Part shown: piece after piece, positions 1 through 8,600 of the stretch
Position numbering within the stretch: the stretch's first letter is position 1
Layout: each line of letters begins with the position of its first letter
Origin: an uncultured Lachnospiraceae bacterium
GTDB taxonomy: Bacteria > Bacillota_A > Clostridia > Lachnospirales > Lachnospiraceae
DNA: 11,040 nucleotides
Assembly: GCA_910585355.1 (NCBI GenBank)
Contig: CAJUDN010000005.1
Span: 59,028 to 70,067 of the forward strand
Reading direction: 5' to 3'
Translations under genes and position numbers: made by a program
Notes under the pieces: model-generated
What the model was told of the DNA's origin: nothing
The model's database searches: none
What the model saw: the letters and a program-made list of their open reading frames with translations, nothing else

Positions 1-1350
1 TTTCCTACGGCCTGCGCTCTGATCTGCGAGCATCCCTGTGAGGCCAGATGCCGCAGGGATATGGTGGATGATGCCGTAAATATACGCGGCCTGAAGAGAA
101 TGGCGGCCGATTTCGCCGGAGAAGTAGACCCGCCGGAGTGTGCGCCCTCCACAGGGAAACGGGTTGCCGTTGTGGGCGGAGGCCCGGGCGGCCTGAGCGC
201 TGCCTATTATCTGCAGCTTATGGGGCATCAGGTGACGGTATACGAAATGCTGCCCAGGCTTGGCGGTATGCTGCGGTACGGGATTCCCAACACGACGCTC
301 TTCCGATCTTACGGGATTCCCAATTACCGGCTTCCCAAAAACCGCCTGGATGATGATATTAACGCAATCTTAAAGACAGGAGTCCAGGTGAAGCACGGCT
401 TAAAGATCGGTCCCGATATTACGATTCATCAGCTGCGGGAGGAGTACGACGCGGTGCTGATTTCCATAGGCGCCAGCGCAGATAAGAAACTGGGCCTTGA
501 AAATGAAGACGCTGAAGGCGTTTTGTCAGCAGTCCAGTTTTTAAGAGGCGTGGGAAAAGGAGAAATCCTTGATCTGACAGGGAAGGAAGTGGTTGTAATC
601 GGAGGCGGAAACGTGTCCATGGACGCAGTCCGCACGGCAAAGCGGATGGGGGCCAAAAAAGTCAGCATCCTTTACCGCCGTAGAAGATACGATATGACAG
701 CGCTTCCGGCGGAGGTCGAGGGGGCTATTGCCGAGGGAATTGAGCTTCAGACCTTAAAGGCGCCGGCGTCCATTGATGTGGGAGAAAATCATCAGATTAA
801 AGGCATCTATGCCACTCCGCAGATGATCAGCCTCATAAAGAACGGCAGAGCCAGCGTAAAGCCAACTGGAGAGCCGGACATCTACATACCCTGTGATGTT
901 TTAATCAGGGCCATTGGTCAGGATATTGAAACCAGCCATTTTGAGGAAGCCGGAATTCCTGTGGCCCATGGAAAAATCCTCACTCAGAATACGGGAGATT
1001 TTGAAAATATGCCCGGCGTGTTTGCCGGAGGAGACTGCGCCAGCGGTCCTGCTTCCGCCATCAGCGCCATTGCGGCGGCAAAGGTGGTGGCTGCCAATAT
1101 TGACGAGTATCTGGGATATCATCATGTGATCTCCTGCGATGTGGAAATTCCGGAGGCAAATCTGGAAGACAGAACGCCCTGCGGTCGTGTGAACATGACG
1201 GAGCGCGAGGCCTGTGAGAGAATCTGTGATTTTGAAGGCGTCGAAAACTGCATGACAGAAAATGAGGCCAAGCAGGAGGCATCCAGATGTCTGCGCTGTG
1301 ATCACTTCGGATATGGAATCTTTAAGGGAGGCAGGAACAAAATATGGTAA
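1..1350 (+). CDS. GltD-like FAD/NAD(P)H-dependent oxidoreductase, 5'-truncated by the window edge
   Basis: The reading frame is open from base 1, so the gene starts upstream and the internal ATG at 61 is not its start. The first codons carry a cysteine cluster (C5, C9, C13, C17 in a CEHPCEARC context) typical of the iron-sulfur domain that precedes the flavoprotein module of glutamate synthase beta-subunit relatives. A FAD-binding GGGPGG motif follows at about residue 55, then the GGMLRYGIP signature at about 88-96. A second Rossmann motif (GGGNVSMD) for NAD(P)H lies near residue 201, with RRRR just after it. The C-terminus has the RCLRCDH cysteine pair seen in many family members. It overlaps the [FeFe] hydrogenase gene by 7 bases, so the two are probably translationally coupled. 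The likely role is passing electrons between NAD(P)H and iron-sulfur partners of the hydrogenase; it could be a separate subunit or the C-terminal half of a NuoF-GltD fusion. Residues 98-108 are encoded by an adapter-derived insertion and are not believed to be biological. Confidence 0.88.
   Translation, partial: FPTACALICEHPCEARCRRDMVDDAVNIRGLKRMAADFAGEVDPPECAPSTGKRVAVVGGGPGGLSAAYYLQLMGHQVTVYEMLPRLGGMLRYGIPNTTLFRSYGIPNYRLPKNRLDDDINAILKTGVQVKHGLKIGPDITIHQLREEYDAVLISIGASADKKLGLENEDAEGVLSAVQFLRGVGKGEILDLTGKEVVVIGGGNVSMDAVRTAKRMGAKKVSILYRRRRYDMTALPAEVEGAIAEGIELQTLKAPASIDVGENHQIKGIYATPQMISLIKNGRASVKPTGEPDIYIPCDVLIRAIGQDIETSHFEEAGIPVAHGKILTQNTGDFENMPGVFAGGDCASGPASAISAIAAAKVVAANIDEYLGYHHVISCDVEIPEANLEDRTPCGRVNMTEREACERICDFEGVENCMTENEAKQEASRCLRCDHFGYGIFKGGRNKIW
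277..323 (+). other. Illumina adapter remnant with flanking 14-base duplication (assembly artefact)
   Basis: Bases 290-309 read ACACGACGCTCTTCCGATCT, identical to the 3' end of the Illumina TruSeq universal adapter. The genomic 14-mer TACGGGATTCCCAA occurs immediately to the left (277-290) and again immediately to the right (310-323). Removing 33 bases (277-309, or equivalently 291-323) joins the protein as LRYGIPNYRLPK, the usual GltD-family sequence. Because 33 is a multiple of three, the frame stays open and the artefact is easy to miss. The translated adapter gives TTLFRS. Confidence 0.95.
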
Positions 1351-3083
1351 ATATTACAATAGATGGAAAAAAGGTTCAGGTAAGGGCAGACATGACAATT
1401 ATGGAGGCTGCCGCCCAGTGTGGGATTCCTATTCCGAAATTATGTTATCTTAAGGGAATCAACGAAATTGCGGCCTGCCGCGTCTGTGTGGTGGAGCTGG
1501 AAGGGAAGGAAAAGTTAATTACCTCCTGTAACAATGTGGTGCAGGAAGGGATGGTATTGTATACCAACAGCCCCAAAGTGCGCCGCCATAGAAAGAAAAC
1601 CGTTGAGCTGATTTTATCGCAGCATGACTGCCTGTGCGCTACATGCCCGAGAAGCGGAAACTGCAGCCTACAGAAGATCGCCAATGATCTGAACATTCTG
1701 GATGTGCCGTTTAAACAGACGCTGGAGCACCAGGCATGGAATAAAAATTTTCCTTTTATCAAGCGGTCGGAAAAATGTATTAAATGTATGCGCTGCGTTC
1801 AGATCTGCGAGAAAGTCCAGGGCCTTGGCATCTGGGATGTGGAGGGCACCGGTTCCAGAACCACAGTCAATGTGGCGGGACATAAGACCATTGAAGAAGC
1901 GGACTGCTCTCTCTGCGGCCAGTGCATTACCCACTGTCCGGTAGGGGCTCTCACAGAACGGGATGATACGGAAAAAGTATGGGATGCCATCGAAGATAAC
2001 GAGAAGATTGTGGTGGCCCAGGTAGCTCCGGCAGTTCGAACCGCATGGGGAGAGGAACTGGGACTTCCTCCGGGACAGGCTGCCATTGGACGCATTCTCG
2101 ATGCGTTAAAGCGTATGGGAGTGGACTATGTGTTCGATACGGTGTTCTCGGCGGATCTTACGATTATGGAAGAGGCCAATGAATTTGTGGAGCGGTTCAC
2201 GAAAGGCGAGTTTAAGGACAGACCCATGTTCACTTCCTGCTGTCCGGGGTGGATTCGATTTATTAAGAGCCAATATCCGTATCTGGTCCGTTATCTGTCC
2301 ACCGCAAAATCTCCGCAGCAGATGTTCGGCGCGGTTATGAAAACATACTATGCAGAAAAGCTGGGGGTGTCTCCGGATAAAATATTTACGGTGTCCGTAA
2401 TGCCCTGCGTGGCGAAAAAAGGCGAGAGCGAAATGGAGCTTTACTATGAGGAGTATGCCGGGCATGATGTGGATGCGGTGATTACGACCAGGGAGCTTGT
2501 AAAAATGATTCGCTCCGCCCACATAAAGCCGGAGGGATTAAGAGATATTGAGAGTGACAGGCCCATGCAGGATGGAACTGGAGCCGGAGTGATTTTCGGC
2601 GCTACCGGAGGAGTGATGGAGGCCGCTCTCCGCACAGCTTATTACGTGATTAAGGGCAAAAATGCCCCTGCTGATGCATTCCGTGCAGTTCGCAGCCTGG
2701 GTTTCAATGCCAATGACGGTGTGCAGGAGGCGGAGTTTAAGATTGATGATATTATAGTGAGAACAGCGGCCGTCAGCGGACTGGGAAATGCCAGAAAGCT
2801 TTTGGACAAAATTGAGCGGGGAGAGGTTCAATATGACTTTGTGGAGGTAATGGCGTGTCCCGGCGGATGCGTTGGAGGAGGCGGCCAGCCAATTCACGAC
2901 GGTGTGGAAAGGGCCTTTGACAGAGGAAGGCAGCTTTACTATCTGGATGCCAATACGAACCTGCGCTATTCTCATGAAAACAGGGATGTGCTCGCCATGT
3001 ATGAGACGTACTTTGAAAAGCCAAATTCCCATAAGGCCCATATGCTGTTGCATACGGAGCATGGGAAGCAGATAATGAAATAA
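1344..3083 (+). CDS. hydA: [FeFe] hydrogenase, group A, four accessory Fe-S clusters
   Basis: This cytoplasmic enzyme catalyses reversible H2 formation from ferredoxin, possibly together with NAD(P)H. The domains run in order. A plant-type [2Fe-2S] domain has C34, C45, C48 and C62. A His-ligated [4Fe-4S] motif has H94, C98, C101 and C107. Two ferredoxin-type clusters follow (C145/148/151/155 and C188/191/194/198). The H-cluster domain has all three signatures: TSCCPGW with C299/C300, MPCVAKKGE with C355, and EVMACPGGC with C505/C509. The C-terminal small-subunit region follows. The length of 579 residues matches monomeric clostridial (CpI-like) enzymes; the extra C-terminal [2Fe-2S] domain of some bifurcating HydA proteins is absent. 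The ATG at 1344 is preceded by GGGAGG (1327-1332) and overlaps the stop of the GltD-like gene. All metal ligands are present, so it should be active. Whether it bifurcates electrons depends on partners upstream of the window. Confidence 0.96.
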   Translation: MVNITIDGKKVQVRADMTIMEAAAQCGIPIPKLCYLKGINEIAACRVCVVELEGKEKLITSCNNVVQEGMVLYTNSPKVRRHRKKTVELILSQHDCLCATCPRSGNCSLQKIANDLNILDVPFKQTLEHQAWNKNFPFIKRSEKCIKCMRCVQICEKVQGLGIWDVEGTGSRTTVNVAGHKTIEEADCSLCGQCITHCPVGALTERDDTEKVWDAIEDNEKIVVAQVAPAVRTAWGEELGLPPGQAAIGRILDALKRMGVDYVFDTVFSADLTIMEEANEFVERFTKGEFKDRPMFTSCCPGWIRFIKSQYPYLVRYLSTAKSPQQMFGAVMKTYYAEKLGVSPDKIFTVSVMPCVAKKGESEMELYYEEYAGHDVDAVITTRELVKMIRSAHIKPEGLRDIESDRPMQDGTGAGVIFGATGGVMEAALRTAYYVIKGKNAPADAFRAVRSLGFNANDGVQEAEFKIDDIIVRTAAVSGLGNARKLLDKIERGEVQYDFVEVMACPGGCVGGGGQPIHDGVERAFDRGRQLYYLDANTNLRYSHENRDVLAMYETYFEKPNSHKAHMLLHTEHGKQIMK

Positions 3084-3120
3084 TGTTTATCTTTACCGAT
3101 ATCAGGTAAACAGGAACATA

Positions 3121-3168
3121 AAAAGCCGTTGCCGGGCAGGAGAAACCTGTCGGGACAACGGCTTTTTA
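3121..3168. terminator. Rho-independent terminator, probably bidirectional
   Basis: An 11-base-pair outer stem (3121-3131 with 3156-3166) continues into an inner stem (3132-3140 with 3146-3154) with one G-G mismatch, one G-U pair and a 5-base AGAAA loop. A T run follows on the plus strand and an A run precedes it, giving a T run on the minus strand. It lies between the convergent hydA and MATE genes and can serve both. A smaller hairpin (TTTACC 3092-3097 with GGTAAA 3105-3110) sits between the hydA stop and this terminator. Confidence 0.9.
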
Positions 3169-3201
3169 TATAGAACTTTTAAAAAGCACTTTGTGCGGAA
3201 A

Positions 3202-4602
3202 TTATGTTAAAGCCGGGGCAGAGAGCCAGCGGCCGCGCAGCAGCCGGATAAGGAAAACGATTCCCCGGAAAACCAGTTCGCATGTCATGGAGACCCAGAC
3301 GCCGATGACTCCATAAGAGTGGGTAAAAAGGACTACGCTGAGCACCCGGATCCCCCACATGCTGCAAAGGTTGATGATAAAAGGTCCCCTGCTGTCTCCG
3401 GCACCCCGAAGGGCTCCGATGGCCACAATACTGACGGCAAAAAGCGGCTCGGAAAAGGCCACGATTCTGAGAACGCGGGCGCTCATGGCGGCCACCTGAG
3501 GATCCGCAGTTAAAAGTCCGGTTAAAGACGGAGCCGAAAGGAACATGACGATTCCCATACCTGTAACCAGAAGAAAGCCCAGTGCGGTGGTTCCATAGGC
3601 AAAGCGCTTGGCCATGTCCGGGCGTTTTGCGCCGATACTTTGCCCCACAAGAGCGGTGGCTGCGGCGGCAATGCCGTATGCGGGCAGATAGCAGATGCTT
3701 TCCGTCTGGACTGCCACATAGTTGGAAGCAACAGCCAGAGTGCCCATGCCGGCAATGATGGCTGTCATGACGATCTGGGCGAAGCAGAGAGTCATGCGCT
3801 CCAGGGCAGTGGGAGTGGCCAGGTGGAGGGTATTACGCATACAGGTTCCTGTAAAGCGCCAGCGCTCCCCGCCGCGAAGTCCCATGGGCCCCTTGCTTTT
3901 TAAGAGCGCAAAGGCCAGAGAAAGCCCGATGCAGGCCTGGGAAAGCCCGGTGCCCAGGGCGGCTCCCGTAACGCCGAGGCCGGCGCCCCAGAGGGTGATG
4001 CCGCCGATTTGCCTTGAGGGATAAATAAGAAAGAAATTAAACAGAACATCCAGCAGGCACATGCCGATATTCATAAGGCTTGGGAGCGTCACATTTCCGC
4101 TGCAACGGAGAATGCTGGAATACATGGCGCAGGCCATATTAAAAGGAAAGAAGGCTCCCACAACGCAGAAATATGCTCCCGCATAGGGCCGGATATCCGG
4201 GTCTGCGCCCAGAAAAGCCGGAAGAAAACGGCCCAGAGAAACAATAATCAGCGCGAGGCTGATTCCAAACAAAAGATTAAACAGGATGGCCTGGCAAAGC
4301 ACGTTTCGGCTGTCCTCTTCCCGCCCGGCCCCCAGATATTGGGCCACCTGGACGGAAAAGCCCACAGCGACAGCGCTCACAATGCCGTTTAAAAGCCATA
4401 TGGAGCTGGACACGACACCAATGGAGGCCGTGGCCTGTGAACCCAGACTTCCCACCATGGCCGTATCAATATAACTCATTAAGGTCATTACCAATTGTTC
4501 CAGAATTGCAGGAATGGACAGCGAAACAATCAGCTGTACTTGTTTTTTAAGAGATATGGTCTGCCCGTTTCTCATATCCTCACTCATCTGCAGTATATTC
4601 AT
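3202..4602 (-). CDS. MATE-family multidrug/cation antiporter
   Basis: An inner-membrane exporter of 466 residues that would use a Na+ or H+ gradient to expel cationic drugs or metabolites; the substrate cannot be read from sequence. The protein is hydrophobic throughout, with about 12 expected membrane segments. The N-terminal half begins with the family pattern SIPAILEQ (P31, E35), then SYIDTAMVGSLG (D46, T47, G51). This is echoed in the second half from about residue 261 (TPTALERM, with P264 and E268), the internal pseudo-repeat of MATE proteins. ILRCSGN near 164-170 is also typical. The start at 4602 is chosen because GGAGGG lies 9 bases upstream on the minus strand (complement of 4612-4617). 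The gene stands alone, convergent with hydA and divergent from pth, with its own promoter candidate. No linked regulator gene is visible. Confidence 0.93.
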   Translation of the reverse strand: MNILQMSEDMRNGQTISLKKQVQLIVSLSIPAILEQLVMTLMSYIDTAMVGSLGSQATASIGVVSSSIWLLNGIVSAVAVGFSVQVAQYLGAGREEDSRNVLCQAILFNLLFGISLALIIVSLGRFLPAFLGADPDIRPYAGAYFCVVGAFFPFNMACAMYSSILRCSGNVTLPSLMNIGMCLLDVLFNFFLIYPSRQIGGITLWGAGLGVTGAALGTGLSQACIGLSLAFALLKSKGPMGLRGGERWRFTGTCMRNTLHLATPTALERMTLCFAQIVMTAIIAGMGTLAVASNYVAVQTESICYLPAYGIAAAATALVGQSIGAKRPDMAKRFAYGTTALGFLLVTGMGIVMFLSAPSLTGLLTADPQVAAMSARVLRIVAFSEPLFAVSIVAIGALRGAGDSRGPFIINLCSMWGIRVLSVVLFTHSYGVIGVWVSMTCELVFRGIVFLIRLLRGRWLSAPALT

Positions 4603-4625
4603 ATGAAAAATCCCTCCTGCTCTTG

Positions 4626-4654
4626 ATTATACATGATTTTTTCGCGAAAGGAAA
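4626..4654 (-). promoter_or_regulatory. Candidate promoter of the MATE gene with palindrome in the spacer
   Basis: On the minus strand a perfect TATAAT (complement of 4626-4631) lies 17 bases downstream of a weak -35 TTTCCT (complement of 4649-4654). The predicted transcript starts about 17 bases before the start codon, just ahead of the GGAGGG ribosome site. The 10-base palindrome TTTCGCGAAA (4640-4649) occupies the spacer and could be an operator; that is inference. Confidence 0.5.
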
Positions 4655-4697
4655 GAGCTGGATGCTTTGTAAAACTGTGGATCCAAAACAAAGCTGC

Positions 4698-4791
4698 GGC
4701 CTGGAGCGGTAACCGTTCAGTATTCAGCGCGTTTTTACTCGTAATCTCCACAAGGCCTAGTTGTTACCGGAAAATCCAAGGAAAGGATTTT
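4698..4791. repeat. Inverted repeats in the MATE-pth intergenic region
   Basis: GAGCGGTAACCGTTC (4705-4719) is a near-palindrome. Its CGGTAAC half (4707-4713) is complementary to GTTACCG at 4763-4769. GGCCT (4698-4702) is complementary to AGGCC (4753-4757), and the two pairs interleave. A separate AT-rich hairpin, AAAATCC (4771-4777) with GGATTTT (4785-4791), lies immediately upstream of the pth promoter candidate and is followed by two more Ts, so it could be a weak terminator. No gene is visible in this stretch. The function is unknown. Confidence 0.4.
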
Positions 4792-4795
4792 TTAC

Positions 4796-4824
4796 TTGTA
4801 AGAAAACCGTAAAGCTGATAGAAT
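4796..4824 (+). promoter_or_regulatory. Candidate promoter for pth-mfd
   Basis: A TTGTAA -35 (4796-4801) and a TAGAAT -10 (4819-4824) are separated by exactly 17 bases, matching sigma-A consensus at 4/6 and 5/6. Transcription would start near 4831, leaving a leader of about 160 bases before pth. Confidence 0.55.
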
Positions 4825-4830
4825 AAGAAA

Positions 4831-4972
4831 ACCAGGGGACTTGAAAAAGGCCCCTAAAAGGCGTGTAAAGTTACGGCGCCAAGGCATATGCCCCACTGCT
4901 GCACGCAGTTTTAAACGGGCATGTGCGGTTATGTTCCCAGAGAACCTGTGAACATAATGCGTAATTTTCAGA
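4831..4972 (+). other. Hairpin-rich 5' leader of pth, no known RNA class recognised
   Basis: Several stems can be drawn in sequence. AGGGG (4834-4838) pairs with CCCCT (4851-4855). GGCG just after 4859 pairs with CGCC near 4878. ATGCCC near 4890 pairs with GGGCAT near 4917-4922 and encloses ACTGC/GCAGT. TTATGTTC (4929-4936) pairs with GAACATAA (4950-4957), with an internal GAAC (4942-4945) that offers an alternative pairing for GTTC. None is followed by a T tract, so it is not an obvious attenuator. It may be a structured leader, or just a long untranslated region. Confidence 0.35.
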
Positions 4973-4993
4973 ATGAAGGAGAAAATCTTAAAT

Positions 4994-5566
4994 ATGTTTA
5001 TAGTAGCAGGTCTCGGGAACCCGGGAAAGGAATATGAAAATACAAGACACAATGCAGGGTTTATGGTTCTGGATGTTCTGGCTGATAAGCTTGGGGCGGA
5101 TATTTCTGAAAAAAAACATAAGGCTCTTTGCGGCCGGGCTGTGATCGGAGGGCAGAAGGTGATTCTTTTAAAGCCTCAGACGTTCATGAATTCCAGCGGG
5201 GAAAGTATCCGGGCAGCCGCTGATTATTATAAGGTAAAGCCGGAGGATATTCTGGTGGTATATGACGATATCAGTCTGGCGCCGGGCCAGCTCAGGCTCC
5301 GGGCCAGGGGAAGCGCCGGGGGCCATAATGGCGTGAAAAGCATTATCGCCCATCTGGGAACGCAGGAATTTCCCAGGGTCCGTGTAGGAGTGGGTGAAAA
5401 ACCGCCCAGAATGGATCTGGTGGATTATGTGCTGGGACATTTTTCACAGGGTGAGAAAAAAATCATGGAGGACGCAGTGGAGGAAGCGGCGGAAGCAGTA
5501 GTGGAAACTGTCACAGAGGGCATTGAGCATGCCATGAATGATCATAACAGGAAGAAGGACGATTAG
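4994..5566 (+). CDS. pth: Peptidyl-tRNA hydrolase
   Basis: A cytoplasmic enzyme that cleaves the ester bond of peptidyl-tRNA released from stalled ribosomes, recycling tRNA. The chosen start gives 190 residues, the usual bacterial length, beginning MFIVAGLGNPG. Catalytic and binding residues are all present: N9 in GLGNPG, H19 in TRHNAG, N66 in FMNSSG, D91 in YDDISLAPG and N112 in GGHNG. An in-frame ATG at 4973 would add seven residues but has no ribosome site. The ATG at 4994 has AAGGAG at 4976-4981, with a rather long 12-base spacer. It precedes mfd by 58 bases. The same pair is neighbouring in many Firmicutes; the small fin gene found between them in Bacillus is absent here. Confidence 0.95.
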   Translation: MFIVAGLGNPGKEYENTRHNAGFMVLDVLADKLGADISEKKHKALCGRAVIGGQKVILLKPQTFMNSSGESIRAAADYYKVKPEDILVVYDDISLAPGQLRLRARGSAGGHNGVKSIIAHLGTQEFPRVRVGVGEKPPRMDLVDYVLGHFSQGEKKIMEDAVEEAAEAVVETVTEGIEHAMNDHNRKKDD

Positions 5567-5624
5567 TGTTCTGTCTGCATTATATTCAGTACACTGGGTA
5601 TAGAAAGAACAGGAGAAGGGAAGT

Positions 5625-8600
5625 ATGGGAGAGATATTTGCAAATCCGTTGACAGAACTGGCGGAATACGGGGATATGAAGCGTGACTTAAATCAGGGGA
5701 GGGGACCTGTACACATATGCGGCGTTACGGATTCCCAAAAAGTCCATGTAATGTACGAGCTTTCCGCGGATAAGGCATGGAAGTTAGTTGTGACTTATGA
5801 TGATGCCAGGGCAAAGGAGCTTTATGATGATTTCAGCTATTTCTGTAAAAATACATGGCTGTATCCAGCCAGAGATCTGCTGTTTTACAGCTCGGATATT
5901 CATGGAAATCTTCTGACCAGGCAGCGGATGCAGGTGTTTAAGCACCTGGCGGAAGATGAGGGAGGCATTGTTGTTGCGACAGCGGACGGCCTCATGGATC
6001 ATCTGCTTCCGCTTTCTGTTCTGGAGGCCCGCTGTTTGTCTGTGGCGTCAGGGGACGTCCTTAATATGGAAGAGATCAGGGGATTCCTGACGAACATGGG
6101 CTACGAGCGTATGGGACAGGTGGACGGAATGGGACAGTTTTCCATTCGGGGCGGAATCCTTGACGTTTTCCCCCTCACGGAGGAGCTTCCGGTTCGGATT
6201 GAGCTCTGGGGAGATGAGGTGGATTCCATTCGATCTTTTGATCCGGAGAGCCAGCGTTCCATTGCACAGATGGAATCCATACGAATTTTTCCGGCAGCGG
6301 AGGTGGTACTTACCCGGTCTCAGATCGAGGACGGGATTCTTTTGATTGAGAAGGAAGGGGAAGAGCAGGAAAAGGTATTCCGTAACCGGGGAAAGGCAGA
6401 GGAGGCCCACAGGATTAAGACGACGGTGGGGGAGCTATGCGAATCTCTGCGGGAGGGTTTTGCCGCCCAGAATCTGGATGGATATATTCGGTATTTTTAT
6501 AAAGACACCGTTTCCTTTCTTGATTATGTGAGAGAGGCGGCTTCCGGAAAGAAAAACGGCCTGGCTGTGTTTCTGGATGAGCCTCAGAGACTTAAGGAAA
6601 AAGCGGAGACTGTAGAAATGGAATTTCGGGAGAGTATGAGCCACCGGCTGGAGGGCGGATATCTGCTCCCGGGCCAGGCGGATGTCCTGTTTTCTGCAAA
6701 GGAAGCGCTGGCGAAAGCCCAGCTTCCTGATACCGTGTTTATGACCGGACTGGATCAAAGGCTTCCCGGCATGGCCGGAAAGAAAAAGTACAGTATCACA
6801 GGAAAGAATGTGAATTCTTATCAGAATGGTTTTGAGTTTCTCATTAAGGATCTGCTCAGGTGGAAAAAAGAAGGCTATCGGGTGGTACTCCTCTCGGCAT
6901 CCAGAACCAGAGCCAGCAGGCTGGCCGGGGATTTGAGGGAATATGAGCTCCGCGCATTCTGCCCAGAGGATGCAGGGAGGCCTGTGAGTCCGGGAGAAAT
7001 CCTTGTGACCTATGGGAAGCTTCATAAGGGCTTTGAGTATCCCCTGATTAAGTTTGTGGTTATCACCGAAGGGGATATGTTCGGAAATGAGAGACACCAG
7101 AAAAAGCGGAAAAAGTACAATTATGAGGGGAAGAAAATCAGCAGCTTTTCCGAGCTTTCTGTCGGCGATTATGTGGTTCATGAAAGCCATGGCCTGGGAA
7201 TTTACCGTGGAATTGAGAAAATTGAGCGGGATCATGTGATCAAGGATTATATTAAGGTAGAGTACGGAGGCGGAGGGAAATTGTATCTCCCGGCTACCAG
7301 ACTGGATGGAATCCAGAAATATGCCGGAGCTGATGCCAAAGCGCCGAAGCTAAATAAGTTAGGCGGAAGCGAGTGGGGAAAAACAAAGACCAGGGTCCGC
7401 ACGGCGGTGAGGGAGATTGCAAAGGAGTTAGTGGAGCTTTATGCAGCGCGGCGTGACTCGGAGGGCTTTCAGTATGGCCCGGATACGGTATGGCAGAGGG
7501 AATTTGAGGAAATGTTTCCGTATGAAGAAACAGAGGACCAGCTTGCCGCCATTGAAGATACGAAGAAGGACATGGAAAGCCGGAAGATCATGGACCGTCT
7601 GGTCTGCGGGGATGTAGGGTACGGCAAGACGGAGATTGCCCTGCGGGCGGCATTTAAAGCGGTCCAGGAGGGGAAACAGGTGGTCTATCTGGTGCCCACC
7701 ACGATTCTGGCTCAGCAGCATTACAATACGTTTGTCCAGAGAATGAAGGATTTCCCTGTGCGGGTGGATTTAATGTCGAGATTTCGGACTCCGGGCGAGA
7801 TAAAAAAGACTCTGGAGGGGTTAAAAAAAGGGTACGTAGATATTGTGATCGGCACTCACCGGGTCCTCTCAAAAGATGTGGAATTCAAAAGTCTGGGGCT
7901 TCTCGTGATCGACGAAGAGCAGAGATTTGGGGTGGCTCATAAAGAGAAAATCAAACAGATGAAGCAGAATGTTGACGTACTGACTCTGACAGCGACTCCC
8001 ATCCCAAGAACGCTCCATATGAGCCTCATCGGAATTCGCGACATGAGCGTACTGGAAGAACCTCCGGTGGACCGAGTGCCTATCCAGACCTATGTGATGG
8101 AATACAACGATGAGATGGTGCGGGAGGCCATCCACAGAGAAATATCCCGGGGCGGACAGGTGTATTATGTATATAACCGGGTCAATAACATTGATGAGAT
8201 TGCAAACCATGTGGCGGCTCTGGTGCCGGATGCACAGGTGGCCTTTGCCCACGGCCAGATGAATGAGCGCCAGCTTGAAAAAATCATGCTGGATTTTGTA
8301 AATGGTGAAATTGATGTGCTGGTATCCACCACTATCATCGAAACGGGTTTGGATATTCCCAATGCCAATACCATGATTATTCATGACGCGGACCGTCTTG
8401 GACTTTCACAGCTTTATCAGATTCGGGGCAGAATCGGCCGTTCCAACCGGAATTCCTTTGCATTCCTCATGTATAAGAGAGATAAGATGTTAAAGGAAGA
8501 GGCGGAGAAAAGACTCCAGGCTATCCGGGAATTTACGGAGCTGGGTTCTGGTATTAAAATTGCCATGCGGGATTTGGAAATCCGCGGGGCCGGAAATATT

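Noticed and set aside
61..63. ATG at 61 as the start of the GltD-like gene
   Set aside because: The frame is open back to base 1 and encodes the family's cysteine cluster, so the gene clearly starts upstream.
901..1305. Long minus-strand open frames inside the GltD-like gene, and similar ones inside mfd (for example 6435-7235)
   Set aside because: They are antisense to genes with clear family motifs, and their translations show no domain signatures.
4973..4993. ATG at 4973 as the pth start
   Set aside because: It lacks an upstream ribosome site and adds seven residues not expected before the GLGNPG motif; AAGGAG lies inside this extension and serves the ATG at 4994.
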